64,000 nucleotides of DNA from an uncultured bacterium (GTDB taxonomy: Bacteria > Elusimicrobiota > Elusimicrobia > Elusimicrobiales > Elusimicrobiaceae). The stretch lies in the NCBI GenBank assembly GCA_949291365.1, contig CASEVJ010000006.1, positions 1-64,000 of the forward strand, read 5' to 3'. The notes below the pieces were generated by a model that saw only the letters and a program-made list of their open reading frames with translations, was not told where the DNA came from and did no database searches. Position 1 is the first letter of the stretch, and each line of letters begins with the position of its first letter. This document shows positions 34,055 to 42,600 of this stretch, piece by piece. A program made the position numbers and the translations under genes.

Positions 34055-35245
34055 ATGTCCGATATTTTTGAAAAGTGCAAAAATTATAAAGATGCCAAAC
34101 TGGCCATGAAGCTGGGCATTTACGGCTATTTCCAGCCGATAGAATCTGCCCAGGGGCCGGAAGTCATACTGGGAGGGAAAAAATATATTATGGCCGGCTC
34201 CAATAACTATTTGGGCCTGGCTGACGACCCGGAGATGAAAAAAGCCGCCGCTGATGCCGCTTTGAAGTACGGCACCGGCTGTGCAGGTTCCCGCTTTTTA
34301 AACGGCAATACCGTTTTTCACGACCAGTTGGAGCAGCGCCTTGCACGTTTTAAACGCAAAGAAGCCGGCCTTCTCTTTTCCACCGGCTACCAGATGAATT
34401 TGGGTGTGGTGTCCTGCCTGATTAAAAAAGGTGATTACGCCATCGTGGATAAACTAGACCATGCCAGCATTTTGGACGGGGTCAAGCTCTCCGACGGGGA
34501 AATGGTGCGCTTTAAACACAATGACCCGGAAGATTTGGAGCGGGTGCTTTCTAAACTGCCGCCGGAGGCGGGCAAGCTGATTATTGTAGACGGCGTATTT
34601 AGCATGGAAGGCGATATCTGCCCGCTGCCCGACATTGTCAAAGCAGCCAAGAAATACGGCGCGCGCATTATTGTAGACGATGCCCACGCCACCGGCATTA
34701 TTGGCAAAACCGGGCGCGGAACCTGCGAATATTTTGGGCTGGAAAACGGTGAAGTGGATCTCGTAGTGGGCACCTGCTCTAAAACGTTTGCCACCGTGGG
34801 TGGCTTTGTGGTGGGGGATGCTGACATTATCCATTATATCCGCCACAATGCGCGCAGCCAGATTTTCTCCGCCGCGCTGCCGCCGGCCTCTGTGGCTTCC
34901 ATTAATAAGGCGCTGGAGCTGATTGAAAATGACACCTCCCGCCGCGACAATTTGTTCCGCATGACCGATAACCTTAAAAAAGGCCTGCGCGATCTGGGCT
35001 TTGACTTGGGCCACAGCACCACGCCGGTTATCCCGGTGCATGTGGGCAGCAATGAAAACTGCTTTAAGATGTGGCGCGCCCTGCATGAGCTGGGCATTTT
35101 CTCCAACCCGGTTGTCAGCCCCGCTGTGCCCCCGGGCCGCGCTTTAATGCGCCTGACGCTGATGGCTACGCATACCGATGAACATGTACAAAAAATCATT
35201 GACGCGTTTGCCCAAGCGGGCCGGGCCGTAGGTGTGATTAAATAA
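34055..35245 (+). CDS. Serine palmitoyltransferase-like alpha-oxoamine synthase
   Basis: This 396-residue PLP enzyme condenses an amino acid with an acyl thioester, losing CO2. It belongs to the fold shared by SPT, BioF and Kbl. Features closest to bacterial SPT are SNNYLGL, FSTGYQMNLG, KLDHASILDG (stacking His136), VDDAHATG and the PLP lysine Lys243 in GTCSKTFATVGGFVVG. SPT of Sphingomonas, recalled from memory, has GTFSKSxGTVGGFVV and ends QAAGRAVGVIG, matching the end here QAGRAVGVIK. The first step of sphingolipid synthesis (serine plus acyl-CoA or acyl-ACP to 3-ketosphinganine) is therefore the favoured function. BioF is an alternative, but no biotin genes are near. A strong ribosome site precedes it and a terminator follows. 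Confidence 0.8.
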   Translation: MSDIFEKCKNYKDAKLAMKLGIYGYFQPIESAQGPEVILGGKKYIMAGSNNYLGLADDPEMKKAAADAALKYGTGCAGSRFLNGNTVFHDQLEQRLARFKRKEAGLLFSTGYQMNLGVVSCLIKKGDYAIVDKLDHASILDGVKLSDGEMVRFKHNDPEDLERVLSKLPPEAGKLIIVDGVFSMEGDICPLPDIVKAAKKYGARIIVDDAHATGIIGKTGRGTCEYFGLENGEVDLVVGTCSKTFATVGGFVVGDADIIHYIRHNARSQIFSAALPPASVASINKALELIENDTSRRDNLFRMTDNLKKGLRDLGFDLGHSTTPVIPVHVGSNENCFKMWRALHELGIFSNPVVSPAVPPGRALMRLTLMATHTDEHVQKIIDAFAQAGRAVGVIK

Positions 35246-35253
35246 GAGTTTTC

Positions 35254-35285
35254 AAACCCCGCACTCGCAAGAGGCGGGGTTTTGG
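35254..35285 (+). terminator. Terminator after the SPT-like gene
   Basis: ACCCCGC and GCGGGGT arms pair around an extended loop (ACTCGCAAGAG), followed by TTTTG. It closes the accB-accC-adenylyltransferase-SPT operon. Confidence 0.85.
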
Positions 35286-35375
35286 TATATCCGGGGGAAG
35301 CGGCTGTAAAACGTCAGATAAGCGGAAAGCATATTTAGGCCTCTGCCTGCCGCCGGGCCGCTTTAGCCAAAAGAG

Positions 35376-35395
35376 CCACGGGCCGGAGCCCGTGG
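35376..35395 (+). promoter_or_regulatory. Hairpin in the leader of the GNAT-like gene
   Basis: CCACGGGC and GCCCGTGG pair around CGGA just ahead of a weak ribosome site (GGAGCGAG) and the ATG at 35416. It is too close to the start codon to be an ordinary terminator of the previous operon. It could limit initiation or act as a weak attenuator. Confidence 0.45.
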
Positions 35396-35415
35396 TCGTT
35401 TATTTCGGAGCGAGT

Positions 35416-36525
35416 ATGGCACAGATAGAAATCAAAGACGCAGAAAACCAACTCAAAACATTTGTCCAATTTCCGTTTGATTTATATAAAAAAGACCCCT
35501 ATTGGGTGGGGGAATTGAAGGCCGATACGCTAAAACTATTGCACCCTAAAAATACATTTTGGACACACGCGCGGCGCAAACTGCTTTTGGCCTACAAAGA
35601 CGGCGCCGTGGCCGGGCGTTTGTGCGTGCTGGTCAATGATACCTATAACCAGTACCATAAAGAAAATATCGGGTTCTTTGGTTTTTTTGATTGTATAGAT
35701 GATGTGTCCGTTCCCCGCGCGCTCTTTGCCGAAGGGGAAAGCTGGCTGCGCGCCCAGGGGGTGGAGGCGGTGCGCGGGCCGGCCAACCCTTCGTCCAATC
35801 ATGTATACGGCTTGCTGGTGGACAGCTTTGACCAAATGCCGGCTATCATGATGCCTTACAATTATCCTTATTATATGAAGCTGATAGAAGCGTGCGGCTT
35901 TGGCAAAGTGAAAGATTTGCTGGCGTTTAAACGCACGCGCAACGATAAATTCTCCCCGTTGTTTGAAAAAATAGTGGCCCGCGCTGCCCGCGGCAAAGGG
36001 CTGACGCTGCGGCGGCTGGATTTGAAAAATTTAAAACAGGAAGCCGCCATTATCCGCAAAATTTATAATGAGGCCTGGGCGGAAAACTGGGGCCACACGC
36101 CGCTTTCGGAAGAAGAAATGCAGGATATGGTGCAGGAACTGAAATGGGTAGTGCGTCCCGAAGGCACCTGCGTGGCGGAAGTGGACGGCGTGCCGGCCGG
36201 GTTTTATATTGCTATTCCCAATATGAACCACGTGCTTAAAATTCTGCGCGGCGGGCTGTTTAATCCGTGGCGCACGCTCAAAGCGCTGTTGGCTTGGCCC
36301 AAAATACGCGACGCGCGGCTGATTATGCTGGGCGTGGAGCCGGGCTTTCGCAAGCGTGGTATAGATTTGGTGCTTATTAAGCACATTGTGGAATACGGCG
36401 TGGCTGTTTGGGACGAGGCGGAGCTGTCTTGGATTTTGGAGGATAATGAAGGCATTATCCGCGCCATGACCGAAGCCGGCTGTTACCAAACCAAACGCTA
36501 CCGGCTGTATCAGAAGCCGCTTTGA
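35416..36525 (+). CDS. GNAT-like acyltransferase, candidate bacterial ceramide synthase
   Basis: This 369-residue protein belongs to a conserved GNAT-like family of about 370-380 residues. Recognisable segments are GFFGFFDCIDDV, then VRGPANPSSNHVYGLLVDSF, then MMPYNYPYYMKLIEACGFGKVKDLLAF, and a second GNAT-like half with TCVAEVDGVPAGFYIAIPNMN and LGVEPGFRKRGIDLVLIKHIVE. From memory, the ceramide synthase found in Caulobacter and its relatives is a GNAT-like protein of this size encoded near SPT. The position directly after the SPT-like gene supports a role in N-acylating a sphingoid base. That role is inference; any acyl transfer to an amine or hydroxyl is possible. The ATG at 35416 is preferred over GTG at 35392. 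Confidence 0.6.
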   Translation: MAQIEIKDAENQLKTFVQFPFDLYKKDPYWVGELKADTLKLLHPKNTFWTHARRKLLLAYKDGAVAGRLCVLVNDTYNQYHKENIGFFGFFDCIDDVSVPRALFAEGESWLRAQGVEAVRGPANPSSNHVYGLLVDSFDQMPAIMMPYNYPYYMKLIEACGFGKVKDLLAFKRTRNDKFSPLFEKIVARAARGKGLTLRRLDLKNLKQEAAIIRKIYNEAWAENWGHTPLSEEEMQDMVQELKWVVRPEGTCVAEVDGVPAGFYIAIPNMNHVLKILRGGLFNPWRTLKALLAWPKIRDARLIMLGVEPGFRKRGIDLVLIKHIVEYGVAVWDEAELSWILEDNEGIIRAMTEAGCYQTKRYRLYQKPL

Positions 36526-36563
36526 GCCGGCTGTTTGTGTATTCTTTGCCATGTAGATAAAAC

Positions 36564-36594
36564 TGCCCCCTGTTTGCATAGGGGGCTTCTTTTA
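36564..36594 (+). terminator. Terminator after the GNAT-like gene
   Basis: GCCCCCT (36565-36571) pairs with AGGGGGC (36580-36586), followed by TTCTTTT. Confidence 0.88.
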
Positions 36595-36885
36595 ACCATA
36601 AAAGTTTCCCCGCTTGCTTGCGGCACCCTGTTAGGCAGCGCTGCTGCTTTCTGAAGATAGCGCCGATAGAGGACGCGGGCGTTTCACCGGGGACATCCGG
36701 CAACCCCGCAACATATTTGTTTTAGCGTAATGAAGTAGAGAGGCGGCCCCTCGTAACTGGAAAATAAAAAACTTTTTCTTTTTATATTTTTATCTGTCCT
36801 TTGTCCGGGTATGGGTACGTTTTATTCGGGGGAAGATTATAATAATTTTTACATTGTTTGTTGCTGAAGGGTTAGGGGGTAAAGA
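36595..36885. other. Gene-free convergent spacer
   Basis: About 290 bases between two convergent genes. The left half is GC-rich, the right half AT-rich (36760-36860). No ORF or known RNA was recognised. Confidence 0.4.
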
Positions 36886-36917
36886 CTTAAACCCCGCGCT
36901 TTGGGCGCGGGGTTTGG
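36886..36917 (-). terminator. Terminator after rluD
   Basis: AACCCCGCGC pairs with GCGCGGGGTT around TTTGG. On the minus strand TTTAAGTCTTT follows. Confidence 0.8.
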
Positions 36918-36954
36918 CAGGGGAAAACGGACGGTTGTTTGGGTAACAAGAGTA

Positions 36955-37863
36955 TTATTTCTGGGTAACCCGTTTCCAGGCCGCCTCAAAATCCGGCGGG
37001 ACAGGCGATTCAAATTTCATGGTGCGCCCGGTAAAGGGGTGCTTAAACTCAAGCCGCCGCGCATGCAGCATCAGGCGCTCTGCCGTGGCGCCTTTATACA
37101 GCCAGTCTCCCAGCACCGGGTAACCCAGCCAGCTTAAATGTACGCGCAGCTGATTGGTGCGGCCGGTGCGCGGGTAAAGCTCCACATAGGTAAATCCGTT
37201 TTTGCGCTGCAGCACTTTATAATCGGTCACCGCTTCGCGCCCGACGTCAGAGGCCTTTATTTTGCCGCCCGCCACGCGCCCGATGGGCACATCTATGGTG
37301 CCGCTGCCATCGGGGATTTCTCCGCAGGCGATAGAGTGGTAGGTTTTGTGTACATCGCGGTTGGCAAACAGCTCTGTCATTGCGGCCTGAAAATCGGCGT
37401 TTTTAGCCAGCAGCATGACGCCGCTGGTTTCGCGGTCTAGCCGGTGCACCAGCCCGGCGCGCGGAGTGCCCGGCTCAAACCCTTTGGGCGGGCAGGCCAG
37501 TACCCGCGAGACCAAGGTTTCCTCCGCGGCAAAGGCGGCCTCGGGGCTGGTTTCCCATATCGGGCTTTGCGGGTGCACCAGCATACCGGCGGGCTTGTTG
37601 ATGACAAAATAGTCTTTGCCGTCTGCTATAATCAGCTCTGCCAGTTGGCTTTTTTGGTCTTGGGCGGCGGGGAGCTCTATTTCCACCTTTTCGCCTTCTT
37701 GCAGCGGCCAGGAAGGTTTCACTTTTTTGCCGTTGACGGTGATTTTGCCTTCCTTAATCATCTTCTGTACCAACGCGCGCGAAAACTGCGGCAGTTCGTC
37801 GGTGGCAAAGATGTCTAAACGGCGGGAGTAACCCGTAAAATCAAGAATTTTTTTATCCGGCAT
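36955..37863 (-). CDS. rluD: Large-subunit pseudouridine synthase, RluD family
   Basis: This 302-residue enzyme isomerises uridines in 23S rRNA. It has an N-terminal S4 RNA-binding domain (about 15-75, RLDIFATDELPQFSRALVQKMIKEGKITVNGK), then the catalytic domain with GLVHRLDRETSGVMLLAKN, in which the Asp is the nucleophile, and RTGRTNQLRVHLSWLGYPVLGD. The start at 37863 is preferred because AAGGA lies at good spacing. An in-frame ATG at 37872 has the site too close. The gene overlaps the end of lgt by about 10 bases, so the two are translationally coupled. It could equally be RluC-like, since specificity is not certain. Confidence 0.9.
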   Translation of the reverse strand: MPDKKILDFTGYSRRLDIFATDELPQFSRALVQKMIKEGKITVNGKKVKPSWPLQEGEKVEIELPAAQDQKSQLAELIIADGKDYFVINKPAGMLVHPQSPIWETSPEAAFAAEETLVSRVLACPPKGFEPGTPRAGLVHRLDRETSGVMLLAKNADFQAAMTELFANRDVHKTYHSIACGEIPDGSGTIDVPIGRVAGGKIKASDVGREAVTDYKVLQRKNGFTYVELYPRTGRTNQLRVHLSWLGYPVLGDWLYKGATAERLMLHARRLEFKHPFTGRTMKFESPVPPDFEAAWKRVTQK

Positions 37864-38644
37864 GGGACGCATCCTTTTTCAAAAACCGCATGGCTGCCAG
37901 CGTAACCGCTATTGCCAGCACGGCAATCAGCTGGGAGGGGGAGAGCCCCCACAGATATTCCCCGCGGAAGTCCCCGCGGAAAAATTCAATTACAAAGCGG
38001 ATTACGCAGTAGCCGATGATATAGGCCGCCAGTACGGCGCCGTTTTTATGCGTTTTTTTGTAATAGTATTGTAAAACAAAAAATAAAATCAGATTAGCGG
38101 CGACTTCATAGAGCTGGGTGGGATGCAGCGGTGTGGTGCCCAGGTATTGCGGGGCGACCAAGCTGTGCGGGTCGGTAAACGTAACGCCCCAGGGCAGGTC
38201 GGTCGGCTTTCCGTAACAGCACCCCGCCAAAAAACAGCCAATACGCCCTATGGCGTGCCCGATAGGCAGGGCGACGATAAAAAAATCTGCCGTCGGCAAC
38301 ACCGGCAGTTTTTTCTTTTTAAGATAAATCAGCAGCGCCACAATAGCCGTTACCGCCCCACCGAAAAATACAAAGCCGTAGCGGAAATTTTTGGCGGCGT
38401 AAACTAAACGCTCGGTAAACGTGGCTCCCATTTCCTGCCAGGATACGATGATATAAAGCAGTTTGGCCCCCAGCAGTGCAGATACAAACGCAATAAAAAT
38501 AATGTTCCAAAAAGTATCTTTGTCCAGCTTAATATAATGCAGGCGTTTGTACAGATACCATGCCGCCGCCATATAGGCCAGCGCGGTCATCAGTCCGTAG
38601 GAGGCCAGCTCAAAGGAGCCGATTTTAACTAGTACCGGGTGCAT
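37853..38644 (-). CDS. lgt: Prolipoprotein diacylglyceryl transferase
   Basis: This 263-residue inner-membrane enzyme adds diacylglycerol to the lipobox cysteine of prolipoproteins. The Lgt signature is HAIGRIGCFLAGCCYGKPTD, followed by the LHPTQLYE motif. FRYGFVFFGGAV is the conserved YGGxxG-like region. Seven hydrophobic helices are visible. Substrates in this window include the lipoproteins starting at 1148 and 43630. Its ATG overlaps the stop of the MBL gene (TAATG), and rluD starts inside its end, giving a tight operon. Confidence 0.96.
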   Translation of the reverse strand: MHPVLVKIGSFELASYGLMTALAYMAAAWYLYKRLHYIKLDKDTFWNIIFIAFVSALLGAKLLYIIVSWQEMGATFTERLVYAAKNFRYGFVFFGGAVTAIVALLIYLKKKKLPVLPTADFFIVALPIGHAIGRIGCFLAGCCYGKPTDLPWGVTFTDPHSLVAPQYLGTTPLHPTQLYEVAANLILFFVLQYYYKKTHKNGAVLAAYIIGYCVIRFVIEFFRGDFRGEYLWGLSPSQLIAVLAIAVTLAAMRFLKKDASHAG

Positions 38645-39255
38645 TAAGAAATTACCTTTTCGTCTTTAATGGCGCTTCGCATAAATGGGTTGGTCACGCG
38701 TTCATAGCCAATGTTGGAGGAGCACTTGCCCCCGTAGCTGTGCCCGGCAAAAATGCGCGTATCCGGCGGCAGTTTGGACAGCAGGAGCAAACTTTTGCGC
38801 ATGGCCCGCGGGTCAGAAGAAGGCAAATCCACCCGTCCGCACGCGCCCGGGAAAAGCGTGTCCCCGGTAAAAATTGCGTCTTCAATCTGCAAGCACACGC
38901 CTCCGGCTGTATGCCCGGGGGTGGGGATAATGTGCACGGAAAAAGGGCCTGCTTGTATATCCTGCGCGCCGCTGTAGGGCTGCAGCACCTCTTCGGGCAG
39001 GCCGCTTAACAGTACGTCATTTTGCTCTATGTATGCTTTTAATCCGTGCGCGCGCAGCAGCTGGTCTGCTTCTTTGACATGGTCAAAATGTCCGTGTGTA
39101 AAAAACACGGCCAGCAAGGTAAGCCCTTTTGTTTTTAGGGTATGCTCAATATAGTTCATATCCCACGCCGGGTCTATGAGCAAAGCGTCTTTGCCCTGGC
39201 TGACCAGGTAGGTGCAGTTGGCCATGGGGCCTAATTCTAAAACGTCTATATTCAT
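38644..39255 (-). CDS. Metallo-beta-lactamase-fold hydrolase, glyoxalase II-like
   Basis: This 203-residue cytoplasmic protein has the dizinc signature THGHFDHVKEAD, then PTPGHTAGGVCLQI, FTGDTLFPGACGRVDL (bridging Asp) and FAGHSYGG (final His). The short length fits the YcbL-type glyoxalase II-like hydrolases that act on thioesters, but the real substrate is not known. The start at 39255 follows AAAGGA. An earlier in-frame start at 39378 would extend it with a poor sequence. It lies between the FtsB-like gene and lgt. Confidence 0.88.
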   Translation of the reverse strand: MNIDVLELGPMANCTYLVSQGKDALLIDPAWDMNYIEHTLKTKGLTLLAVFFTHGHFDHVKEADQLLRAHGLKAYIEQNDVLLSGLPEEVLQPYSGAQDIQAGPFSVHIIPTPGHTAGGVCLQIEDAIFTGDTLFPGACGRVDLPSSDPRAMRKSLLLLSKLPPDTRIFAGHSYGGKCSSNIGYERVTNPFMRSAIKDEKVIS

Positions 39256-39377
39256 GGTGTATCCTTCTTTTGCGCCGTACGGCAAAACAGCTGGCGCGAG
39301 CGGCGACATAGAGTAAAGTCCCTGCATGCGTGGGGCAGACGGCTGTAGGCCCGGCCTGCCCCTGCGCAAGCGGCACA

Positions 39378-39674
39378 TTAATCGGCTTTAAAACGGAATT
39401 CCGTTTCCCCGGGGGCGGACATGTGGTACTCCACGCGCGCCACCCGCTCCATATAGGCCGGGTCTTGTTTTTTCAGCAAGTCCAGTTTTTTTTGCAGCTC
39501 TTCGTGCTGTTGGTCTAACAGGACGGTTTGCTTGCTTAAATTTTTCAGCTCTATTTTATTATGGATTAAGCTAATAAATGTATTCCCCAGAAACCAGCAA
39601 ACCACCAGTACCGCCAAAGCGGCGGCGATGAGCGGTTTGCGGTGGCGCACAAGCAGGGCTTTAAAGTTGTTCAT
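39378..39674 (-). CDS. FtsB/DivIC-like septum formation protein
   Basis: This protein of 98 residues has one membrane helix (IAAALAVLVVCWFLGNTFI) followed by a coiled coil (IELKNLSKQTVLLDQQHEELQKKLDLLKK) and the typical DPAYMERVARVEYHMSAPGE tail of the FtsB/DivIC family, where DP..EE.AR is conserved. These proteins join FtsL and FtsQ in the divisome and help activate septal wall synthesis. Its ATG overlaps the enolase stop by 4 bases. The eno-ftsB neighbourhood is common across bacteria, which supports the call. Confidence 0.9.
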   Translation of the reverse strand: MNNFKALLVRHRKPLIAAALAVLVVCWFLGNTFISLIHNKIELKNLSKQTVLLDQQHEELQKKLDLLKKQDPAYMERVARVEYHMSAPGETEFRFKAD

Positions 39675-40942
39675 TTTTTAAATGCGGTATCCTTGGCGTA
39701 AGAACCCTTTTTGCCCAGTTCGTGCTCTATTTGCAGCAGGCGGTTGTATTTGGCGGTACGCTCTGCGCGGGCCGGGGCACCGGTTTTAATGGCGCCGGCA
39801 TTAGTGGCCACAGCCAGGTCTGCAATAAAGCTGTCTTCCGTTTCTCCGGAGCGGTGCGAAATAATGCACGAATAATGGGCTTTCTGCGCGGCTAAAATAA
39901 CGTCCACCGTTTCTGACACGGTGCCGATTTGGTTCAGTTTAATCAAAATGGCGTTGGCCGCTTTTTGCTCAATACCCATTTGCAGGCGGACAGGATTTGT
40001 GACAAACAAGTCATCTCCCACCAAACGGATTTTCTTGCCCAGCTGGGCGGTGATATGCTGCCAGCCGGCCCAGTCGTCTTCCTGCAAAGGGTCTTCTATA
40101 GACACTATGGGAAATTTCTTACACCACCCGGCGTAAATCTGGCTCATCTGCTGGGAGGTGTAGGTTTTCTTTTCAAAATAGTATTTGCCGTTTTTGTAAA
40201 ACTCGCTGGCGGCACAGTCCATGGCTAAAGACATAGACGGGTGTTTGGCCTTTTTGCAGGCGCTGACCAGCGTTTTAAGCACGTCTTCATGCTTGGCAAT
40301 TTTGGGCGCAAAGCCGCCTTCGTCCCCCACGGCAATCACCTGGCCTGCTTTTTTCAAAATATCCTTAAGAGAATGGTAGGTTTCGCTGGCCCATTGGAGC
40401 GCTTCGGAAAAAGTGTTGGCTTGGGCGGGCACAATCATAAATTCCTGCACGTCTAAACCGGAGTCTGCGTGTTTGCCGCCGTTGATAATGTTAAGCATAG
40501 GCGTGGGCAGCAGGTATTGTTTGCTTTTTAGCCCGTAGCAGCTACGTATATGCTGGTAGAGCGGCAGGCCTGCACTTTGCGCGCCGGCCCGCAGTACGCC
40601 CATAGACACCGCCAGCATGGCATTGGCGCCGAGTTTGCTTTTATTTTCGGTGCCGTCCAGCGCCAGCATGGTGTCATCAATGAGGCGGATATCGGCGGCG
40701 TCTATGCCTGTTAAGCTTTTGGCTATTTTTTGCACATTGGCTACGGCTTTCAAAACGCCTTTGCCGTTGTAGCGCGCGGTACCGTCGCGCAGTTCCAGTG
40801 CTTCGTGAGAGCCGGTGCTGGCGCCGCTGGGCACCATGGCGGTGGCGGTGCTGCCGTCGTCTAGAACAACATCGGCGGCTACCGTCGGGTATCCGCGGGA
40901 ATCCAACACTTCTCTGCCGGTTATTTTTTTAATCCGGGCCAT
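39671..40942 (-). CDS. eno: Enolase
   Basis: This glycolytic enzyme of 423 residues converts 2-phosphoglycerate to phosphoenolpyruvate. Typical segments are REVLDSRGYPTVAADV, VPSGASTGSHEALELRD, GANAMLAVSM, the metal ligands in SLAMDCAASEF, SIEDPLQEDDW and LVGDDLFVTN, the catalytic Lys region IKLNQIGTVSET, and SHRSGETEDSFIADLAV. Interestingly the Lys-bearing segment ends LNQIGT as in archetypal enolases. The ATG at 40942 follows GAAGGGGG, and a TTG six bases earlier is an alternative. It is coupled to the FtsB-like gene. Confidence 0.97.
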   Translation of the reverse strand: MARIKKITGREVLDSRGYPTVAADVVLDDGSTATAMVPSGASTGSHEALELRDGTARYNGKGVLKAVANVQKIAKSLTGIDAADIRLIDDTMLALDGTENKSKLGANAMLAVSMGVLRAGAQSAGLPLYQHIRSCYGLKSKQYLLPTPMLNIINGGKHADSGLDVQEFMIVPAQANTFSEALQWASETYHSLKDILKKAGQVIAVGDEGGFAPKIAKHEDVLKTLVSACKKAKHPSMSLAMDCAASEFYKNGKYYFEKKTYTSQQMSQIYAGWCKKFPIVSIEDPLQEDDWAGWQHITAQLGKKIRLVGDDLFVTNPVRLQMGIEQKAANAILIKLNQIGTVSETVDVILAAQKAHYSCIISHRSGETEDSFIADLAVATNAGAIKTGAPARAERTAKYNRLLQIEHELGKKGSYAKDTAFKK

Positions 40943-40968
40943 ACACAACCCCCTTCGTCTAATGAAAC

Positions 40969-42456
40969 CTAGACGATACTGTCTATGATTTTTTTGCCTT
41001 CCTTAATTAATACGGCGGGCAATTTTTCATCTGGCGCTTCGGCATAGAGGCGGATGCGCCGCTCCGTGCTGGAAGGGCGTATTGCCAGCCAGCTGCCTCC
41101 CTTCAAAATAAATTTGAAGCCGTCTGTGGAGTCAATGCGCCACACAGAAGTTTTATTAATAGCCAGGGGGGGCTTGATGTCCAGCCGTTCCATGATACGG
41201 TTGATTTCGGTTTCCGTTTTGGGAATACTGACTTTTTGGTCATACATGGGGCGGTATTGTTTGTAGAAATCTTTGCGCAGCTGTTTAAGCGTTTTGCCTT
41301 CCACAGCCAGCATATCTATTACCAGAAAGCAAGCCAATAGACCGTCTTTGTCGGGGATATGGTTGGCTACGGCAATGCCGCCGGACTCTTCCATACCCAT
41401 AATGTACTGCCCGGTGGTCATCAGCTCGGTAATGTATTTAAATCCGACAGGCGTTTCGCGCATCATCAGCCCATGGGTTTTGGCCACCTGATCAAAGAGG
41501 GTGGACGTAATTACGCTGCGCACTACGCGGCCCTTGAGCTTTTTGTTTTTCACCATGTGGTGCAAAAGCATGGGGCCTATTTCATTAGGGGAGACCCATT
41601 CCCCATCGGAGTCAATGAGTCCAAATTTGTCACAGTCAGGGTTGCAGGCAATACCCAGGTGCATTTTTTTAGACAAAACCAGTTTTTTCAGCCCTTCCAA
41701 GCTGACCGGGCCGGCGTTGGGCACTTTGCCGCCGAAGAGCACATCGGCTCCTTCGTCCACCGCCTCCACTGTAACGCCGCATTTTTCCAGTGGTGCGCGG
41801 AAATAATATTGGGCTGTGCCAAAAAGCGGGTCAAGGGCAATTTTCAGTTTGGCTTTTTTCAGGGCTTTGCCGTCTAAAAGTTTTTCCAAATGCGCCATAT
41901 ATTCTTTTTTCAAAGAATTAGTAGGCACGACGGCGGAATTTAGGTGGTCAAATTCGGTGGAGGAGGTTTTAAGCACTTGGGCAGACGGGCCAGGGGTGCG
42001 CTTTTCAATGTCTTCCACAATTTCATTGTTGGCAATACCACCGTAATAGGCAATCCATTTGAGCCCGCAGACATGGTATTCCGCCTCACTGCCGGTAATG
42101 ACCACCGCGCCAACGGCGCCTTCTTTGAGTACATTCCATTCCGCCACCGGTGTAGGCAGTGGTTCGTCGGCCATTTTCACGCCGATGCCGTTGGCTAAAA
42201 AGGCATTGGCGGCCACATAGGCCAGTTGTTTGGATAAAAAGCGTGTGTCATAGCCGATGAGTACCAGCGGTTTTTTGGGCTTTTTGCCTAGCTGTTGGCA
42301 GTGCTTTTGGTAACCGCTGCCCTCAAAACCGTAGAAGGAGTTTTCCAAAATATGGTCGGAAATCCCGAATGCAAGACGTTGGACGGACTGGGCCGTCAGC
42401 CCTTCGGCAATGACCGCCCGGAAACCGGATGTGCTAAATTTGATATCTTCGCTCAT
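40969..42456 (-). CDS. Phosphohexomutase family protein with altered active-site loops
   Basis: This 495-residue protein aligns with phosphoglucomutase/phosphomannomutase enzymes (alpha-D-phosphohexomutase superfamily). The phosphoserine loop, normally TASHNP, reads ITGSEAEYHVCGLKW: the Ser is kept but His, Asn and Pro are replaced. The metal loop, normally DGDGDR, reads NPDCDKFGLID, losing the first Asp. The sugar loop MEESGGIAVANHIPDKDG and the phosphate loop RPSSTERRIRLYAEA are close to normal. Such changes could slow catalysis or shift substrate. It could still interconvert hexose 1- and 6-phosphates. No Shine-Dalgarno site precedes the ATG, and TATAAT (42466-42471) lies 9 bases upstream. 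It is just upstream of eno on the same strand. Confidence 0.85.
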   Translation of the reverse strand: MSEDIKFSTSGFRAVIAEGLTAQSVQRLAFGISDHILENSFYGFEGSGYQKHCQQLGKKPKKPLVLIGYDTRFLSKQLAYVAANAFLANGIGVKMADEPLPTPVAEWNVLKEGAVGAVVITGSEAEYHVCGLKWIAYYGGIANNEIVEDIEKRTPGPSAQVLKTSSTEFDHLNSAVVPTNSLKKEYMAHLEKLLDGKALKKAKLKIALDPLFGTAQYYFRAPLEKCGVTVEAVDEGADVLFGGKVPNAGPVSLEGLKKLVLSKKMHLGIACNPDCDKFGLIDSDGEWVSPNEIGPMLLHHMVKNKKLKGRVVRSVITSTLFDQVAKTHGLMMRETPVGFKYITELMTTGQYIMGMEESGGIAVANHIPDKDGLLACFLVIDMLAVEGKTLKQLRKDFYKQYRPMYDQKVSIPKTETEINRIMERLDIKPPLAINKTSVWRIDSTDGFKFILKGGSWLAIRPSSTERRIRLYAEAPDEKLPAVLIKEGKKIIDSIV

Positions 42457-42600
42457 AGTGCTGGTATTATACTAAAAAAACGGCCTTTTTTCATTTTTTC
42501 TTACCTTATATATGCAAAATTTTTTCCGCGGCTGTGCCGGCTCTTTTCAGCGGGTGGAAAAATGATAAAATAATAAAGATTTTAAGCAGGGGTGTCCTAA

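Noticed and set aside
34055-35245. BioF (biotin synthesis) as the primary call
   Set aside because: The lysine-site and C-terminal sequences resemble SPT more, and no bioA, bioB or bioD genes are near; kept only as an alternative.
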